Shown here: positions 7,554 through 15,685 of the stretch, in pieces
How positions within the stretch are numbered: the first letter of the stretch is position 1
Layout: each line of letters begins with the position of its first letter
NCBI GenBank assembly: GCA_963830885.1
Contig: CAWHOA010000012.1
Span: 62,001-126,000 of the forward strand
Direction of reading: 5' to 3'
Source of the DNA: JAIBJN01 sp963830885
GTDB taxonomy: Bacteria; Actinomycetota; Thermoleophilia; Gaiellales; Gaiellaceae
Length of the DNA: 64,000 nt
The notes under the pieces: model-generated
Database searches by the model: none
Seen by the model: the letters and a program-made list of their open reading frames with translations, nothing else
What the model was told of the DNA's origin: nothing
Translations under genes and position numbers: made by a program

Positions 7554-8326
7554 CCGGGGATCAGCTTCACGATGAACAGGACAAGGGCGCTGACGAGGAT
7601 GAGGAGGCCGCCGAGTGCCAGGGCGACGTCGAAGTTCAGGTCGAACTGGGCGTAGATGGCGAGCGAGACGGTCTGGGTCACGCCCTGCAGGCTGCCGGCG
7701 AACATGATCGTCGCTCCGAACTCACCGATCCCGCGGGCGAACGAGAGCGCCGCGCCCGCCGCGAGCCCGCGCGATGCGAGCGGGATCGCGATCCGGAGAA
7801 ACGTCCGAGCGGGGCCGGCCCCGAGTGTCCGCGAGGCGTCGAGGAGCGACTGGTCGAGCGCCTCGAACGAGGCGATCGCCTGCCGGACGTAGAAGGGGCT
7901 GGCCACGTACGTCACGGCGAGCACGACCGCGGCCGCCGTGAAGCTGATCGAGATGCCGAGCGCCTCGAACGTGCCTCCCAGCAGCCCGAGCCGCCCGAAG
8001 GCCGCAAGCAGGGCGATGCCCGCAACGGCGGGCGGGAGGACGAGCGGGAGCTCGACCAGCGTGATCGCGAGCGCTCGTCCTCGAAACGCGCGGGACGCGA
8101 TCAGGTAGGCGGCCGGGGTGCCGATGAGCAGGATGAGCGCCTGCGAGATCAGAGTCGCCTTCAGGGTGACCCGGATCGCGTCGAGGACGACGTCGCTCCC
8201 GAGCTGTGAGATCAGGTCTCCGGGCGGGACGCGCAGAAAGATGGCGACGAGCGGGAGAAGAAGGAAACCGAGCGCCAGCGCGGTCGCGGCGACGAGCGCA
8301 GCCGTGAAGAGCCGCCGTCCGATCAC
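7496..8326 (-). CDS. modB: Molybdate-type ABC transporter permease
   Basis: A 276-residue membrane protein with about six hydrophobic helices. The cytoplasmic EAA loop is present as EALDQSLLDASRTLGAGPAR followed by a Gly-rich exit, matching binding-protein-dependent permeases, and LVELPLVLPPAVAGIALL is the signature ModB/CysT segment. It would form the membrane channel for the oxyanion delivered by ModA. The start overlaps the stop of the regulator gene by four bases (ATGA). The C terminus extends into the modC start, a long overlap of 58 bases, which could be trimmed if modC starts later. Confidence 0.88.
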   Translation of the reverse strand: MIGRRLFTAALVAATALALGFLLLPLVAIFLRVPPGDLISQLGSDVVLDAIRVTLKATLISQALILLIGTPAAYLIASRAFRGRALAITLVELPLVLPPAVAGIALLAAFGRLGLLGGTFEALGISISFTAAAVVLAVTYVASPFYVRQAIASFEALDQSLLDASRTLGAGPARTFLRIAIPLASRGLAAGAALSFARGIGEFGATIMFAGSLQGVTQTVSLAIYAQFDLNFDVALALGGLLILVSALVLFIVKLIPGWTRSTSTSLSPFARFGSS

Positions 8327-8703
8327 CGCTCGACCATCACCGACGTCGACTTGACGATCGCGACCGCCTCACGGCCGGGACGGAGGTCGAGCTCCTCGGC
8401 GGCCTCGCGGGTGATGACCGCGACGACGCGTGCGGGAGCGGTCACATCGAGCTCGACGCGGGCCAGGAAGCCCTCGATCTCGACTGCGCGGACGACGCCG
8501 CGGAAGCGGTTGCGCGCGCTCAGCTCCTCGGGCGTCGCCCGTCCCTTGAGGCGGGCGACCTCCGAGGCGGGCACGAGCCGCCGGTTCGCCTTGTCCCGCT
8601 CCGTACGGATCCGACCTGCACGGTCCCAGCGTCGGAGGGTGTCGAGGCTGATCCCGAGCGCGCGCGCGGCCTCGCTCGCAGTGAGGAGCTGCTGGGTGCT
8701 CAC
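8323..8703 (-). CDS. Helix-turn-helix + MOP (TOBE) domain molybdate regulator/binding protein
   Basis: A 126-residue protein. Residues 5-50 are an excisionase/MerR-like winged helix-turn-helix (LTASEAARALGISLDTLRRW ... RRLVPASEVARL), and residues 65-126 form a single MOP/TOBE domain (SARNRFRGVVRAVEIEGFLA, VVAVITREAAEELDLRPG). This HTH-MOP architecture is known in actinobacterial molybdate loci and differs from classical ModE. It probably binds molybdate through the MOP domain and controls the adjacent modBC and divergent modA genes; the palindromes in the shared intergenic region are its likely operators. Translation of modB is coupled to it. Confidence 0.85.
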   Translation of the reverse strand: MSTQQLLTASEAARALGISLDTLRRWDRAGRIRTERDKANRRLVPASEVARLKGRATPEELSARNRFRGVVRAVEIEGFLARVELDVTAPARVVAVITREAAEELDLRPGREAVAIVKSTSVMVER

Positions 8704-8740
8704 AGCCGCCTCCTCTCGTGTAGAGTCGCGCGAAAGCGCA

Positions 8741-8775
8741 TAGGCATTGCCTAGGCAGTATCGAGGCGCCTAGGC
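8741..8775. promoter_or_regulatory. Palindromic operator between the mod regulator and modA
   Basis: The divergent region contains TGCCTAGGCA (8748-8757, perfect 10-bp palindrome) and a second GCCTAGGC (8768-8775), 19 bp apart start to start, plus a TAGGCA-T-TGCCTA inverted repeat at 8741-8753 sharing the same half-site. Repeated GCCTA/TAGGC half-sites on roughly one face of the helix are what a dimeric regulator would bind. It is not the E. coli ModE box. Binding by the adjacent HTH-MOP protein is inferred. Confidence 0.6.
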
Positions 8776-8796
8776 TCGGTTGTCAAGGAGGAACGG

Positions 8797-9542
8797 ATGC
8801 GGACGATCGGCTGGCTGTCCCTGCTCGCGGGTCTGCTGCTCGCCCTGGGGGCATGCGGCGGTGACGACGATTCGAGCGGAGAAGGCGGGACGCAGCCGAC
8901 CGTGTACGCGGCCGCTTCGCTGACGGAGGTCTTCCCGGCGATCGACCCAGATCCGACGTACAACTTCGCCGGCTCGGACGAGCTCGCCGACGCAGATCCG
9001 CGAGGGCGCGCCGGCCGACGTCTACGCGGCGGCCAGCTCCAAGTACCCGCAGCAGCTTCTCGACGAGGGGCTCGTCGAGGAGCCCGGCCACGTTCGCATC
9101 CAATCGGCTCGTCCTGATCGTCCCCAAGGACAACCCCGCCGGGATCGAGGAGCTCGCCGACGTCGCCGAGCCCGGCGTGAAGCTCGTAATCGCCGCCGAA
9201 GGCGTTCCTGTGGGCGACTACACCCGGACGGTGCTGGAGGACCTCGACCTCGCGTCCGCGCTCGACAACGTCGTCTCGAACGAAGACGACGTCAAGGGGG
9301 TCGTGGGCAAGATCTCGCTCGGTGAGGGGGACGCCGGCTTTGTCTACGCGACGGACGCCAGCGTCGCCGGCGACGACGTCACCGTGATCGAGCTCCCCGA
9401 TGGCTCGCAGCCGCCGATCGAGTACCAGATCGCCGTCGTCGCGGGCAGCGAGAACAAGGACGCCGCCCAGGCGTTCGTCGATCTTGTGCTCAGCGACGAG
9501 GGACGCGAGCAGCTCGAGGCCGCCGGGTTCGTCGTGCCGTGA
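8797..9542 (+). pseudogene. modA: Molybdate-binding lipoprotein ModA, two frameshifts
   Basis: The N terminus is a lipoprotein signal (LLAGLLLALGACGGDD) followed by the ModA start VYAAASLTEVFPAI and NFAGSDELA. The reading frame then changes near base 8989 (continuing TQIREGAPADVYAAASSKYP) and again near 9088 (continuing TFASNRLVLIVPKDNPAGIE), after which it is open to the natural end (DLVLSDEGREQLEAAGFVVP). Each shift is equivalent to one extra base. Spliced across both, the protein is a normal-length periplasmic-type molybdate-binding protein. AAGGAGG is a strong ribosome site before the ATG. Either real decay, which would leave ModBC without a receptor, or two indel errors in the sequence. 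Confidence 0.85.
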
Positions 9543-9545
9543 AGC

Positions 9546-9809
9546 TCAGTCGCCCGGCCAGGTGCCGGTCAGCTTCTCGAAGGCGCGCGCCCCGCTGCGG
9601 TCGACCGCTGCCTTCACGAGGGCGAACACCGCTCCCTGGATCGCCGCGGCCGCCAAGACCTCTCCCGAGCCGTACTCGCTCTCCTTCGCCTTCGGCGTGT
9701 CCTCCCGGTCCGACACCAGCCTCCAGATCTGCTTGAAGAGGGCGGCCGCGACGAGACCGCTGAGCACGCCGAGGAGCAGCCCGAAGGGGCGATAAGCGAG
9801 CTTAGCCAC
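9546..9809 (-). CDS. DUF4235 small membrane protein
   Basis: An 87-residue protein matching the actinobacterial DUF4235 family: an N-terminal membrane helix (PFGLLLGVLSGLVAAALFKQ), a short polar loop with SDREDTPKA, a second hydrophobic helix (EVLAAAAIQGAVFALVKAAV) and the C-terminal ARAFEKLTGTWPGD. The family has two predicted spans and no known function. It is convergent with modA, the stop codons lying three bases apart. Confidence 0.85.
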   Translation of the reverse strand: MAKLAYRPFGLLLGVLSGLVAAALFKQIWRLVSDREDTPKAKESEYGSGEVLAAAAIQGAVFALVKAAVDRSGARAFEKLTGTWPGD

Positions 9810-9857
9810 GGTTTCAGGATACCGGCCGCTACGCGGTGGAACGGGCTGGGCCGACCG

Positions 9858-10943
9858 TCATGGCGCCGTCGTCTGAGCCGATCTCAGGAAGGCGCGGGCG
9901 ATCTCGAGAGCGGCCTGCGTCGGAGTGACGCGGTCGGCGTCGGCCGCGGCCAGAACCCTGCGCGTGGTCTCGGCGACCAACCGCTCGACGGCGGCCAGGC
10001 ACCGGGCCGGATCCTCGCGGCACTCGGGTGCCTCGTACAGGTGGATTCCGCCGGCGTTCGTCACGAAGTCCGGCAGTGCGAGGATTCCGCCCGCTGCGAG
10101 CACCTCAGTCGCTCCCGGGGCGTACGGGATGTTCGCAGCCGGGACCACGGCCGCGCAGCGAAGCTCGCGCGCCGACTCCGGCCCGATCACGTGCGGGCGC
10201 GCGCCCGGGACGAGCACATCGCAATCGACCGCGAAGAGCGCCTCCCGGGGCTGCGCCGGGACGGGGGCGTGGTCGACGAACGCGTCACCGTGGCGAGCCC
10301 GGAGCGCGAGCAGCTCGTCCACGTCGAGCCCGGCCGGATCGACGAGCGTCCCTTCGATCGTGCTGACCGCGATCACGCGCGCCCCGGCCCGCGCGCAGGC
10401 TCGGGCTGTGCCGGAGCCTGCCTTGCCGAAGCCCTCGATCGCAATGCTCGCGCCCTCGAGCGGCCGCCCGAGCTGCTCGAGCGCGACGCTCGCTGCGCCT
10501 TTGATCCCGTGGCCGACCGCCAGGTCGTCCATCCCCATCCCTTCGTGCGTGCGCGCCCAGACCGGCGTCGGGCTCCCGTCGGGCTCGAGCAGGAGGAAGT
10601 CCTCCGGATGCGTGCCCATGTCGGGCCCCGTGAGGAAGAAGTCGTGCCATTCGCGCACGCGTTCGAGATAGGCGCCGAGCACGGCCGCGCGGTCGCCCCC
10701 GCCGAACCGGATCCCGGCCTTCGCCCCGCTGTAGGGGACGCCGCAGACCGCCAGCTTCCACGTCATCGCACGCGCCAGCCAGGCGACCTCGTCGGCCGTC
10801 ACGTCGGGCACCATCCGCGTACCGCCCGCCGAGGTCGGAAAGAGCTCGTGGTCGATGACGACGACGGCGTCGAGCCCCACGGCCGGCTCGACGATCTCGA
10901 TGACGCGCGCCGGCGGCGCGTCGTCGCGTTCGAGGAGGGACAT
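9858..10943 (-). CDS. Glu/Leu/Phe/Val dehydrogenase family enzyme
   Basis: A 361-residue amino acid dehydrogenase. The substrate-binding half has MTWKLAVCGVPYSGAKAGIR, with the catalytic-type Lys, and TGPDMGTHPEDF; the Rossmann half has ASIAIEGFGKAGSGTARACA and, later, NIPYAPGATEVLAAGGILALPDFVTNAGG, the conserved C-terminal signature. The family oxidatively deaminates amino acids to 2-oxo acids with NAD(P). Length and the absence of the long hexameric GDH N terminus put it nearer leucine/valine dehydrogenase than glutamate dehydrogenase, but substrate cannot be fixed by eye. A stand-alone gene. Confidence 0.85.
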   Translation of the reverse strand: MSLLERDDAPPARVIEIVEPAVGLDAVVVIDHELFPTSAGGTRMVPDVTADEVAWLARAMTWKLAVCGVPYSGAKAGIRFGGGDRAAVLGAYLERVREWHDFFLTGPDMGTHPEDFLLLEPDGSPTPVWARTHEGMGMDDLAVGHGIKGAASVALEQLGRPLEGASIAIEGFGKAGSGTARACARAGARVIAVSTIEGTLVDPAGLDVDELLALRARHGDAFVDHAPVPAQPREALFAVDCDVLVPGARPHVIGPESARELRCAAVVPAANIPYAPGATEVLAAGGILALPDFVTNAGGIHLYEAPECREDPARCLAAVERLVAETTRRVLAAADADRVTPTQAALEIARAFLRSAQTTAP

Positions 10944-10987
10944 GGAAGCGGACGGTATCCCAGACCGGCGCCGGGGTGAGGCAGACG

Positions 10988-11296
10988 CTAGTGCCGCTCG
11001 ACGTGCTGCGTCGGCGGTGACCAGGCCTCGGTCGTCTCGAGGTCACCGCGCAGCCGTTGGGCGAGCGCGGTGTACGCGCCAGCCCTGTCGCACGCGACAG
11101 CAAGCTCCAGCTCGCCGTTCGGGCCCTCGGCCGCCGCCGCCCAGACGTCCAGCGAGATCTGGGTCTGGGGCCCGGGGAGGAGGAAGCCCTCACGATCCTC
11201 CTCGGCGAGCTTCCACCCGTCCGGGAGCGCTCCCTCGGCATCGGCTCGCGCCGCCACGAGGTTCGGATCGTCCTTCTTGCGGCCGAAGAGACCCAC
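10988..11296 (-). CDS. Small conserved hypothetical protein
   Basis: From a GTG start the protein reads VGLFGRKKDDPNLVAARADA and is about 102 residues long; a start eight codons earlier is possible but would run into the terminator hairpin of the upstream gene. The middle (GWKLAEEDREGFLLPGPQTQ then ISLDVWAAAAEG) looks like a compact alpha/beta fold, ending in a His-rich tail. No family recognised. The LFGRKK start resembles cytosolic proteins that associate with membranes through a short basic amphipathic tip, which is only a hint. Confidence 0.6.
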   Translation of the reverse strand: MGLFGRKKDDPNLVAARADAEGALPDGWKLAEEDREGFLLPGPQTQISLDVWAAAAEGPNGELELAVACDRAGAYTALAQRLRGDLETTEAWSPPTQHVERH

Positions 11297-11320
11297 GGAG
11301 CCCAGTCTAGATCGGCGCAA

Positions 11321-11355
11321 CGGAATGCCCCGCCGCGGTCAGGCGAGGCACTCCG
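11321..11355 (-). terminator. Hairpin downstream of the metalloprotease gene
   Basis: CGGAATGCCCCGCC and GGCGAGGCACTCCG pair as a 14-bp stem with two mismatches around a 7-base loop. It lies just after the stop of the minus-strand metalloprotease gene, without an obvious T tract. Confidence 0.45.
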
Positions 11356-11369
11356 TGCCGATCACTCGA

Positions 11370-12083
11370 CTAGTCGAGCGAACAGTCGTACGGCCCCTCG
11401 CCGGGGGGCGCGGGGGTCGTCCCCTCGATCGCCCAGGCGAACACGAAGGCCAGTGCGTCGATGTCGCAGTCCGACAGGACCGGGTCGCCGAGATCCGGCC
11501 AGCCGTAGCCCATCAGGTCGGTGCTCTCGAGCAAATTCGTCGTGTGGCCGAGGCCCAGCGCGTGGCCGATTTCGTGGAGCGTGACCCAGCCGAGGTACTC
11601 GGGGTCGTACGGATCCCGGTCGAGGCTGGGCGGCAGGTCGGAGCGGACGAGAATGTTCGGGCAGCCGTGGTCGCCGCAGATCGCGTAGCCGCCGAAAACG
11701 ACCCCGCCGGCGGTCGGTACGTAGTGGACGACGATGTCGGCGGCCTGGCGCTTGCTGCCGGTCACGTCCCTGAGGGTGATGAGCCCGTCGAAGCACTCCT
11801 GCAGCGTGTCCGACCACGTTGCGATCGCCCCGCGGATCGCCGCCAGCTGCTCAGGCGTCGCGCTCGGGTGGGCCTGCACCGCGATGGTCAGGTCGGTGTG
11901 ATCCCACCAGTAGCCGGGGTAGTAGTTGCTCAGGATCAGCAACGCGTCGGCGTTCGATTCCGGCAGCCTGCAGGAAACTGCTGCACCGGCGTTCCCGGGA
12001 TCCTTCTTCCCTCCCAGGGCCGAGGCAGGCGCGAGGAGCGAGAGACAGACGGCAAGCGCGACGAGACCCTTCATGGCGCTCAT
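11370..12083 (-). CDS. Secreted matrixin-like zinc metalloprotease
   Basis: From the ATG chosen here the 237-residue protein starts with a classic signal peptide (MSAMKGLVALAVCLSLLAPA then SALG). The mature part holds HEIGHALGLGHT, the extended HExxHxxGxxH zinc site of metzincins, followed by the Met-turn LMGYGW, so three His bind zinc and the Glu is the catalytic base. A preceding region (PDITV-like ADIVVHYVP, VVFGGYAICGDHGCPNI) fits a matrixin-type fold. A longer frame upstream adds 25 basic residues before the signal peptide and is unlikely. Extracellular protease of unknown substrate. Confidence 0.8.
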   Translation of the reverse strand: MSAMKGLVALAVCLSLLAPASALGGKKDPGNAGAAVSCRLPESNADALLILSNYYPGYWWDHTDLTIAVQAHPSATPEQLAAIRGAIATWSDTLQECFDGLITLRDVTGSKRQAADIVVHYVPTAGGVVFGGYAICGDHGCPNILVRSDLPPSLDRDPYDPEYLGWVTLHEIGHALGLGHTTNLLESTDLMGYGWPDLGDPVLSDCDIDALAFVFAWAIEGTTPAPPGEGPYDCSLD

Positions 12084-12212
12084 GGAGACCCCCTTCGTTG
12101 GAGCGCTATCGCGACGGCATGGTACGGGCCGGGACGCTCGGGCGCCGCACGTCCTCACAGACTCCCGACGGTGGGGAAACTTGCGGGTGTGAAACGCGGC
12201 GGCACGGCACAG

Positions 12213-12237
12213 CCGGAGCGCCCCGAGGGCGCTCCGG
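12213..12237 (-). terminator. Strong GC hairpin after the 229-residue gene
   Basis: CCGGAGCGCC and GGCGCTCCGG form a perfect 10-bp stem with a 5-base loop. It lies about 20 bases beyond the stop of the minus-strand gene ending at 12259 and upstream of the metalloprotease gene. No T tract, as is usual in this genome. Confidence 0.6.
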
Positions 12238-12258
12238 ACGGTGCGTGCCGACGGCCTC

Positions 12259-12948
12259 CTAGCGGAAGCGGCGGTCGAACTGCTTGACGATGCCGGTCGA
12301 GAGCTCGTCCGCCATCTCCAGGGCCTGGAGGTGAATCGCGTCGTAGGCGGCGACGTCTGCGGCCCAGTCGCCTGTCAGGCGCGCGACGACCTCGCTCGTG
12401 GTCAGATCGAGGTGCTCGTACAGCATTTCCTTCATCTCGCTGAGCTTCCACGAGCGTGGGTTCGCGGCGTTCAGGAACGCGGCGATCTCGTCGGCATTCG
12501 CCCGCCAGCGAGCCTGGTGCGTCGCGACGGCGGCGGAGTCGCCCGCTCGGGCCGCGGCGATGAGGTCGGCGGCTATGAGGATGTGCTCCCGCAGGAGCCG
12601 GCTGAGCTCCTCGCCGGCAGCGTCGCCGTAGAACGGCTTGATCGCGTCGCCGATGTCGTCCTGGTTCTGCAGGAGGCGGCCGACGGTCGCCTGGGTGTCG
12701 GGCGAGTCCGTGGTGAGGCTGATGATTGCCAGCCGCGTCCACGTGATGTGGTCCTCCCACAGCTTGCGCATGTCGTTACGAAGCTCGAGCTCCTGCTTGG
12801 AGATCGAGCCCTTCCCGCCGCGGTCGCCCCCGTCGCGGGCGAGGGCGTCTGGGCCGCCTGCCACGACGAGCGCGATCAGGGCGGCAAGGAACGTGACCAG
12901 CAACGTCAGTCCCAGTCGGGTCGGGCGGAGTATCTGCGCCTTGCTCAA
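12259..12948 (-). CDS. Membrane-anchored helical-bundle protein, function unknown
   Basis: A 229-residue protein with one N-terminal hydrophobic span (LGLTLLVTFLAALIALVVAG) and an extracytoplasmic helical domain. The domain has the look of an up-and-down four-helix bundle (RNDMRKLWEDHITWTRLAII ... DAAGEELSRLLREHI ... MKEMLYEHLDLTTSEVVARL), with several His/Asp/Glu pairs (WEDHITWTR, LREHIL, YEHLDL) that could bind a metal. I recognise the pattern from unnamed actinobacterial proteins but no characterised family. It faces the ltrA gene across a 164-bp divergent intergenic region. Confidence 0.7.
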   Translation of the reverse strand: MSKAQILRPTRLGLTLLVTFLAALIALVVAGGPDALARDGGDRGGKGSISKQELELRNDMRKLWEDHITWTRLAIISLTTDSPDTQATVGRLLQNQDDIGDAIKPFYGDAAGEELSRLLREHILIAADLIAAARAGDSAAVATHQARWRANADEIAAFLNAANPRSWKLSEMKEMLYEHLDLTTSEVVARLTGDWAADVAAYDAIHLQALEMADELSTGIVKQFDRRFR

Positions 12949-13112
12949 GGCGCCTCCTTTCCTTCGAGGTCTGCTCTCTTCGTGACGCAGGGTCTGCAGT
13001 TCTTACGAACAGGCACAGCCGTCGGCTTCGGCCCCCGAGCACTCCACGGTGTCCGTTCCCGCAGTAGTACGGCCGCCGTTCGAGTGCGTAGCGGGTGGGC
13101 TAGGGTCCGCTC

Positions 13113-14276
13113 GTGTCCGACGCCGAGCGCGAGCTCGAGCACGGCGACGAGCATCAGGTCACCCCGCTCGAGCTCTTCTTCGACCTCGTCTTCGTGTTCG
13201 CGTTCACCCAGGTCACGAGGCTGCTCGTGGACGACCCGACGTGGGGTGGAGTCTTCCGCGGGATGCTGGTGCTCGCGGCGCTCTGGTGGGCATGGAGTGT
13301 CTACGCGTGGTTGACCAGCGCCATGGACGTCGACGAGGGCGGCGTTCGGCTGGTGATGCTCGCCGCGATGGCGGCGATGTTCGGCGTCGCCTTGGCGGTG
13401 CCGGGCGCCTTCGGAGACGACGCCGTGTTCTTCGGCGTCGCCTACCTCCTCGTCCGCCTGCTTCATCTCGTCCTCTCCGCCCTCGTCGCCCGCGACGATC
13501 CCGATCGCCTCGGCGCACTTGTCCGGTTCGCTCCGACCGCGGTCGTCGGCCCCTTGTTGCTCGTGCTCGCCGGGTTCGTCGAGGGAAACGCGCGCGTCGC
13601 GATCTGGCTCGTCGCTCTTGCGATCGACTACCTCGGCCCGGTCGTGATCGGCGTGGGCCGCGGCTGGAGGGTCGCGTCCGAGCACTTTGCCGAGCGGCAC
13701 GCGCTGATCATCCTGATCGCGCTGGGCGAGTCGATCGTCTCCATCGGCCTGGGCGTCGGTCTCGAGCTGGATATGGGAGTGGTCGTGGCCTCAGCGCTCG
13801 GAATCGTGGTCGTCTCGGCATTGTGGTGGCTCTACTTCGACGTGGCGGCGATCTTCGCGCGGAGGCGGCTCGTGCAGGTGAGGGGCCTGGAGCTGCACCG
13901 GCTCGCGCTGCACGCCTACAGCTATCTCCACTTGCCGATGGTCGCCGGCATCGTCCTCTTCGCCTTCGGCCTCGAGACGACGCTCCACCAGCTCGACGAG
14001 GCGCTCGACAACGTCCCGGCAGTGGCGCTGTGCGGCGGCGCCGCCCTCTACCTGCTCGCGGAGATCACGTTCCTCGTCCGGACGATGGGCCGGATCTTCC
14101 GCCGGCGCACAGCCGCCGCGGTCGTCCTTCTCGCCCTCATCCCGGTTGCAACGGTGATCCCGGCGCTCGCGGCACTGGCCCTCGTTAGCGCCGTGTGCGC
14201 GCTGCTGGTGGCGTACGAGGCGATCGGCCGTCGCGAGTACCGGGTCCGCGTGCGACACCCCGAGCTTGCGGAATGA
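13113..14276 (+). CDS. ltrA: Low temperature requirement protein A (LtrA)
   Basis: A 387-residue polytopic membrane protein with about ten spans. VTPLELFFDLVFVFAFTQVT near the N terminus is the defining LtrA motif, and ERHALIILIALGESIVSIG matches the second conserved block. LtrA was named from a Listeria mutant unable to grow in the cold; the biochemical role is unknown. TAGGGT ends seven bases before the GTG start and there is no Shine-Dalgarno, suggesting leaderless expression. Its tail overlaps the next gene by about eleven bases if that gene uses its earliest start. Confidence 0.88.
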   Translation: MSDAERELEHGDEHQVTPLELFFDLVFVFAFTQVTRLLVDDPTWGGVFRGMLVLAALWWAWSVYAWLTSAMDVDEGGVRLVMLAAMAAMFGVALAVPGAFGDDAVFFGVAYLLVRLLHLVLSALVARDDPDRLGALVRFAPTAVVGPLLLVLAGFVEGNARVAIWLVALAIDYLGPVVIGVGRGWRVASEHFAERHALIILIALGESIVSIGLGVGLELDMGVVVASALGIVVVSALWWLYFDVAAIFARRRLVQVRGLELHRLALHAYSYLHLPMVAGIVLFAFGLETTLHQLDEALDNVPAVALCGGAALYLLAEITFLVRTMGRIFRRRTAAAVVLLALIPVATVIPALAALALVSAVCALLVAYEAIGRREYRVRVRHPELAE

Positions 14277-14742
14277 CCGGCGGATTCGTGATCGGGTGGA
14301 CAATCCCCGGCGCGATGACGTCCGTCGACTCCTCGACCAGCACCGGTTGTTTGCCAGCGGCGTCATGCCGCCCGACGGCGTGCACGTGCTCGACCCCGAC
14401 GACGCCCTCGACGGCACCGTCACGTTCTTCAGCGTGCGGGTCGACGGCGAGCTGCTCGGCATCGGGGCGCTCAAGCAGCTCGACCCGGACCATGCCGAGC
14501 TGAAGTCGATGCACGCTGCGCTCGCCGCTCGGGGGCGCGGCGTCGGACGCGCGCTGCTCGACCACCTCGTCGCCGTCGCCGAAGCCCGCGGCGCCCGTCG
14601 CGTCAGCCTCGAGTGTGGAGCCGGCGAGGCGTTTGTGCCCGCGCGCTCGCTCTATGCGTCGGCCGGATTCGTGCCGTGCGCGCCCTTCGGCGAGTACACG
14701 CAGACCCCGGACAACGTCTTCATGACCCGCGCCCTGGACTAG
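14266..14742 (+). CDS. GNAT-family N-acetyltransferase
   Basis: A 158-residue acetyltransferase. The acetyl-CoA pocket is AARGRGVGRALLDHLVAVAE (Q/RxxGxG/A motif A) and the C-terminal ARSLYASAGFVPCAPFGEY is motif B; AELKSMHA is the preceding strand. The closest pattern I know is the YsnE/PA4866-like group (amino acid or indole-acetate acetyltransferases). The start is uncertain: a TTG inside the ltrA tail or an in-frame GTG at 14296, which fits the family length better. It is translationally close-coupled to ltrA. Confidence 0.82.
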   Translation: MRNDRRIRDRVDNPRRDDVRRLLDQHRLFASGVMPPDGVHVLDPDDALDGTVTFFSVRVDGELLGIGALKQLDPDHAELKSMHAALAARGRGVGRALLDHLVAVAEARGARRVSLECGAGEAFVPARSLYASAGFVPCAPFGEYTQTPDNVFMTRALD

Positions 14743-14763
14743 CGAGACGATCAGGAGGCCACC

Positions 14764-15177
14764 ATGCAGATCACGAGGAGCAGCATCGAGACCACCGCGG
14801 GGCCGAGTGAATGGTTCACCGGCGCGGTCTATCTCGACGCGGTCGCCGCGCCGTCAGGCGCCTCGCGCGTGAGCGCGAGCAGTGTTCACTTCACACCCGG
14901 CGCCCGCACCGCCTGGCATACGCATCCGAACGGCCAGACGATCTACGTCCTCGAGGGCGTCGGCCTCGCACAACGGCGCGGCGGGCCGGTCGAGGTCATC
15001 CGCCCCGGCGACCGCGTGTTCTTCGAGCCGGGCGAGGAGCACTGGCACGGCGCCGCGGCGACGCGCTTCATGACCCACCTCGCATTGCTTCAGGTCGATG
15101 AGGAAGGCAACAACGCGACCTGGGGCGCGCACGTCACCGACGAGGAGTACGCGGAAGCGCCCGCCGCCGACGGCTGA
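14764..15177 (+). CDS. Cupin-domain protein
   Basis: A 137-residue cupin with motif 1 TAWHTHPNGQTIYVLEGVGL (two His and a Gln in the usual Glu/Gln site) and motif 2 PGDRVFFEPGEEHWHGAAAT, giving a complete metal site. The overall pattern matches the (R)-mandelonitrile lyase / carboxymuconolactone-associated cupins that are often annotated this way; enzymatic function is not shown. A GATCAGGAGG Shine-Dalgarno precedes the ATG. It follows the GNAT gene by 21 bases, so ltrA, GNAT and this gene likely form one transcript, ended by the hairpin downstream. Confidence 0.83.
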   Translation: MQITRSSIETTAGPSEWFTGAVYLDAVAAPSGASRVSASSVHFTPGARTAWHTHPNGQTIYVLEGVGLAQRRGGPVEVIRPGDRVFFEPGEEHWHGAAATRFMTHLALLQVDEEGNNATWGAHVTDEEYAEAPAADG

Positions 15178-15195
15178 AGCGGCGAGGGAAGCAAG

Positions 15196-15228
15196 GGGAA
15201 CGGCCACCCGGCTGAGGTGACCGTTCCC
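15196..15228. terminator. Bidirectional hairpin between convergent genes
   Basis: GGGAACGGCCACC and GGTGACCGTTCCC pair as a 13-bp stem with one mismatch and a 7-base loop, lying midway between the stop codons of the plus-strand cupin gene and the minus-strand SRPBCC gene. It probably ends transcription from both sides. Confidence 0.65.
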
Positions 15229-15235
15229 GCTGGAG

Positions 15236-15685
15236 TCAGGGCTGGGTGGGGGCCGGCGCCTCGACATTGCGGCGAAGGTTCCGATGTGAACCGGCCATTT
15301 GGCGACCCATGAAGAGCTTCGTGACCGGCTGCAGCACACGCATCACGCCGCGAAGCTCACCCTCGGCCACGAAGCGCACCCGTGTTCCATCGCCGTCGGA
15401 CTCGAACGACCACGTTCCGTCGATCGGATAGGGCCCCTCGACGATGTGCGCGTGGACACGCACGGGTCGGTCGAACTCGGTGAACTCGACGATCTGCTCG
15501 AACTCCTTGCCGCCCGGGGGCTTCGTGCGCTCCCGGACACGCGTTCCCAGCCGTGGAGCTCCGTCTGTGAGCGGCTCCACCGACGTCTTGGACGTCTGCC
15601 AATCGACGAGGTTGGCCGGGTTCGTCAGGTAATCGAAGACGACCTCCGGCGGCCGGCTCACGAAGAATGTCTGCTCGATACGCAT
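15236..15685 (-). CDS. SRPBCC-family (polyketide cyclase/START-like) protein
   Basis: A 149-residue single-domain protein opening MRIEQTFFVSRPPEVVFDYL, the typical first strand and helix of the SRPBCC fold, followed by TNPANLVDWQ and ending with the long C-terminal helix VTKLFMGRQMAGSHRNLRRN. These proteins bind hydrophobic ligands in a deep cavity; ligand unknown. TCAGGAGG provides a ribosome site that lies inside the tail of the GH15 fragment, so the two ORFs overlap by 28 bases. Convergent with the cupin gene across a hairpin terminator. Confidence 0.85.
   Translation of the reverse strand: MRIEQTFFVSRPPEVVFDYLTNPANLVDWQTSKTSVEPLTDGAPRLGTRVRERTKPPGGKEFEQIVEFTEFDRPVRVHAHIVEGPYPIDGTWSFESDGDGTRVRFVAEGELRGVMRVLQPVTKLFMGRQMAGSHRNLRRNVEAPAPTQP

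Noticed and set aside
12985..13020. GACGCAGGGTCTGCAGTT near the ltrA promoter, resembling the repeat core
   Set aside because: Only about eight bases match and no inverted arms are present.
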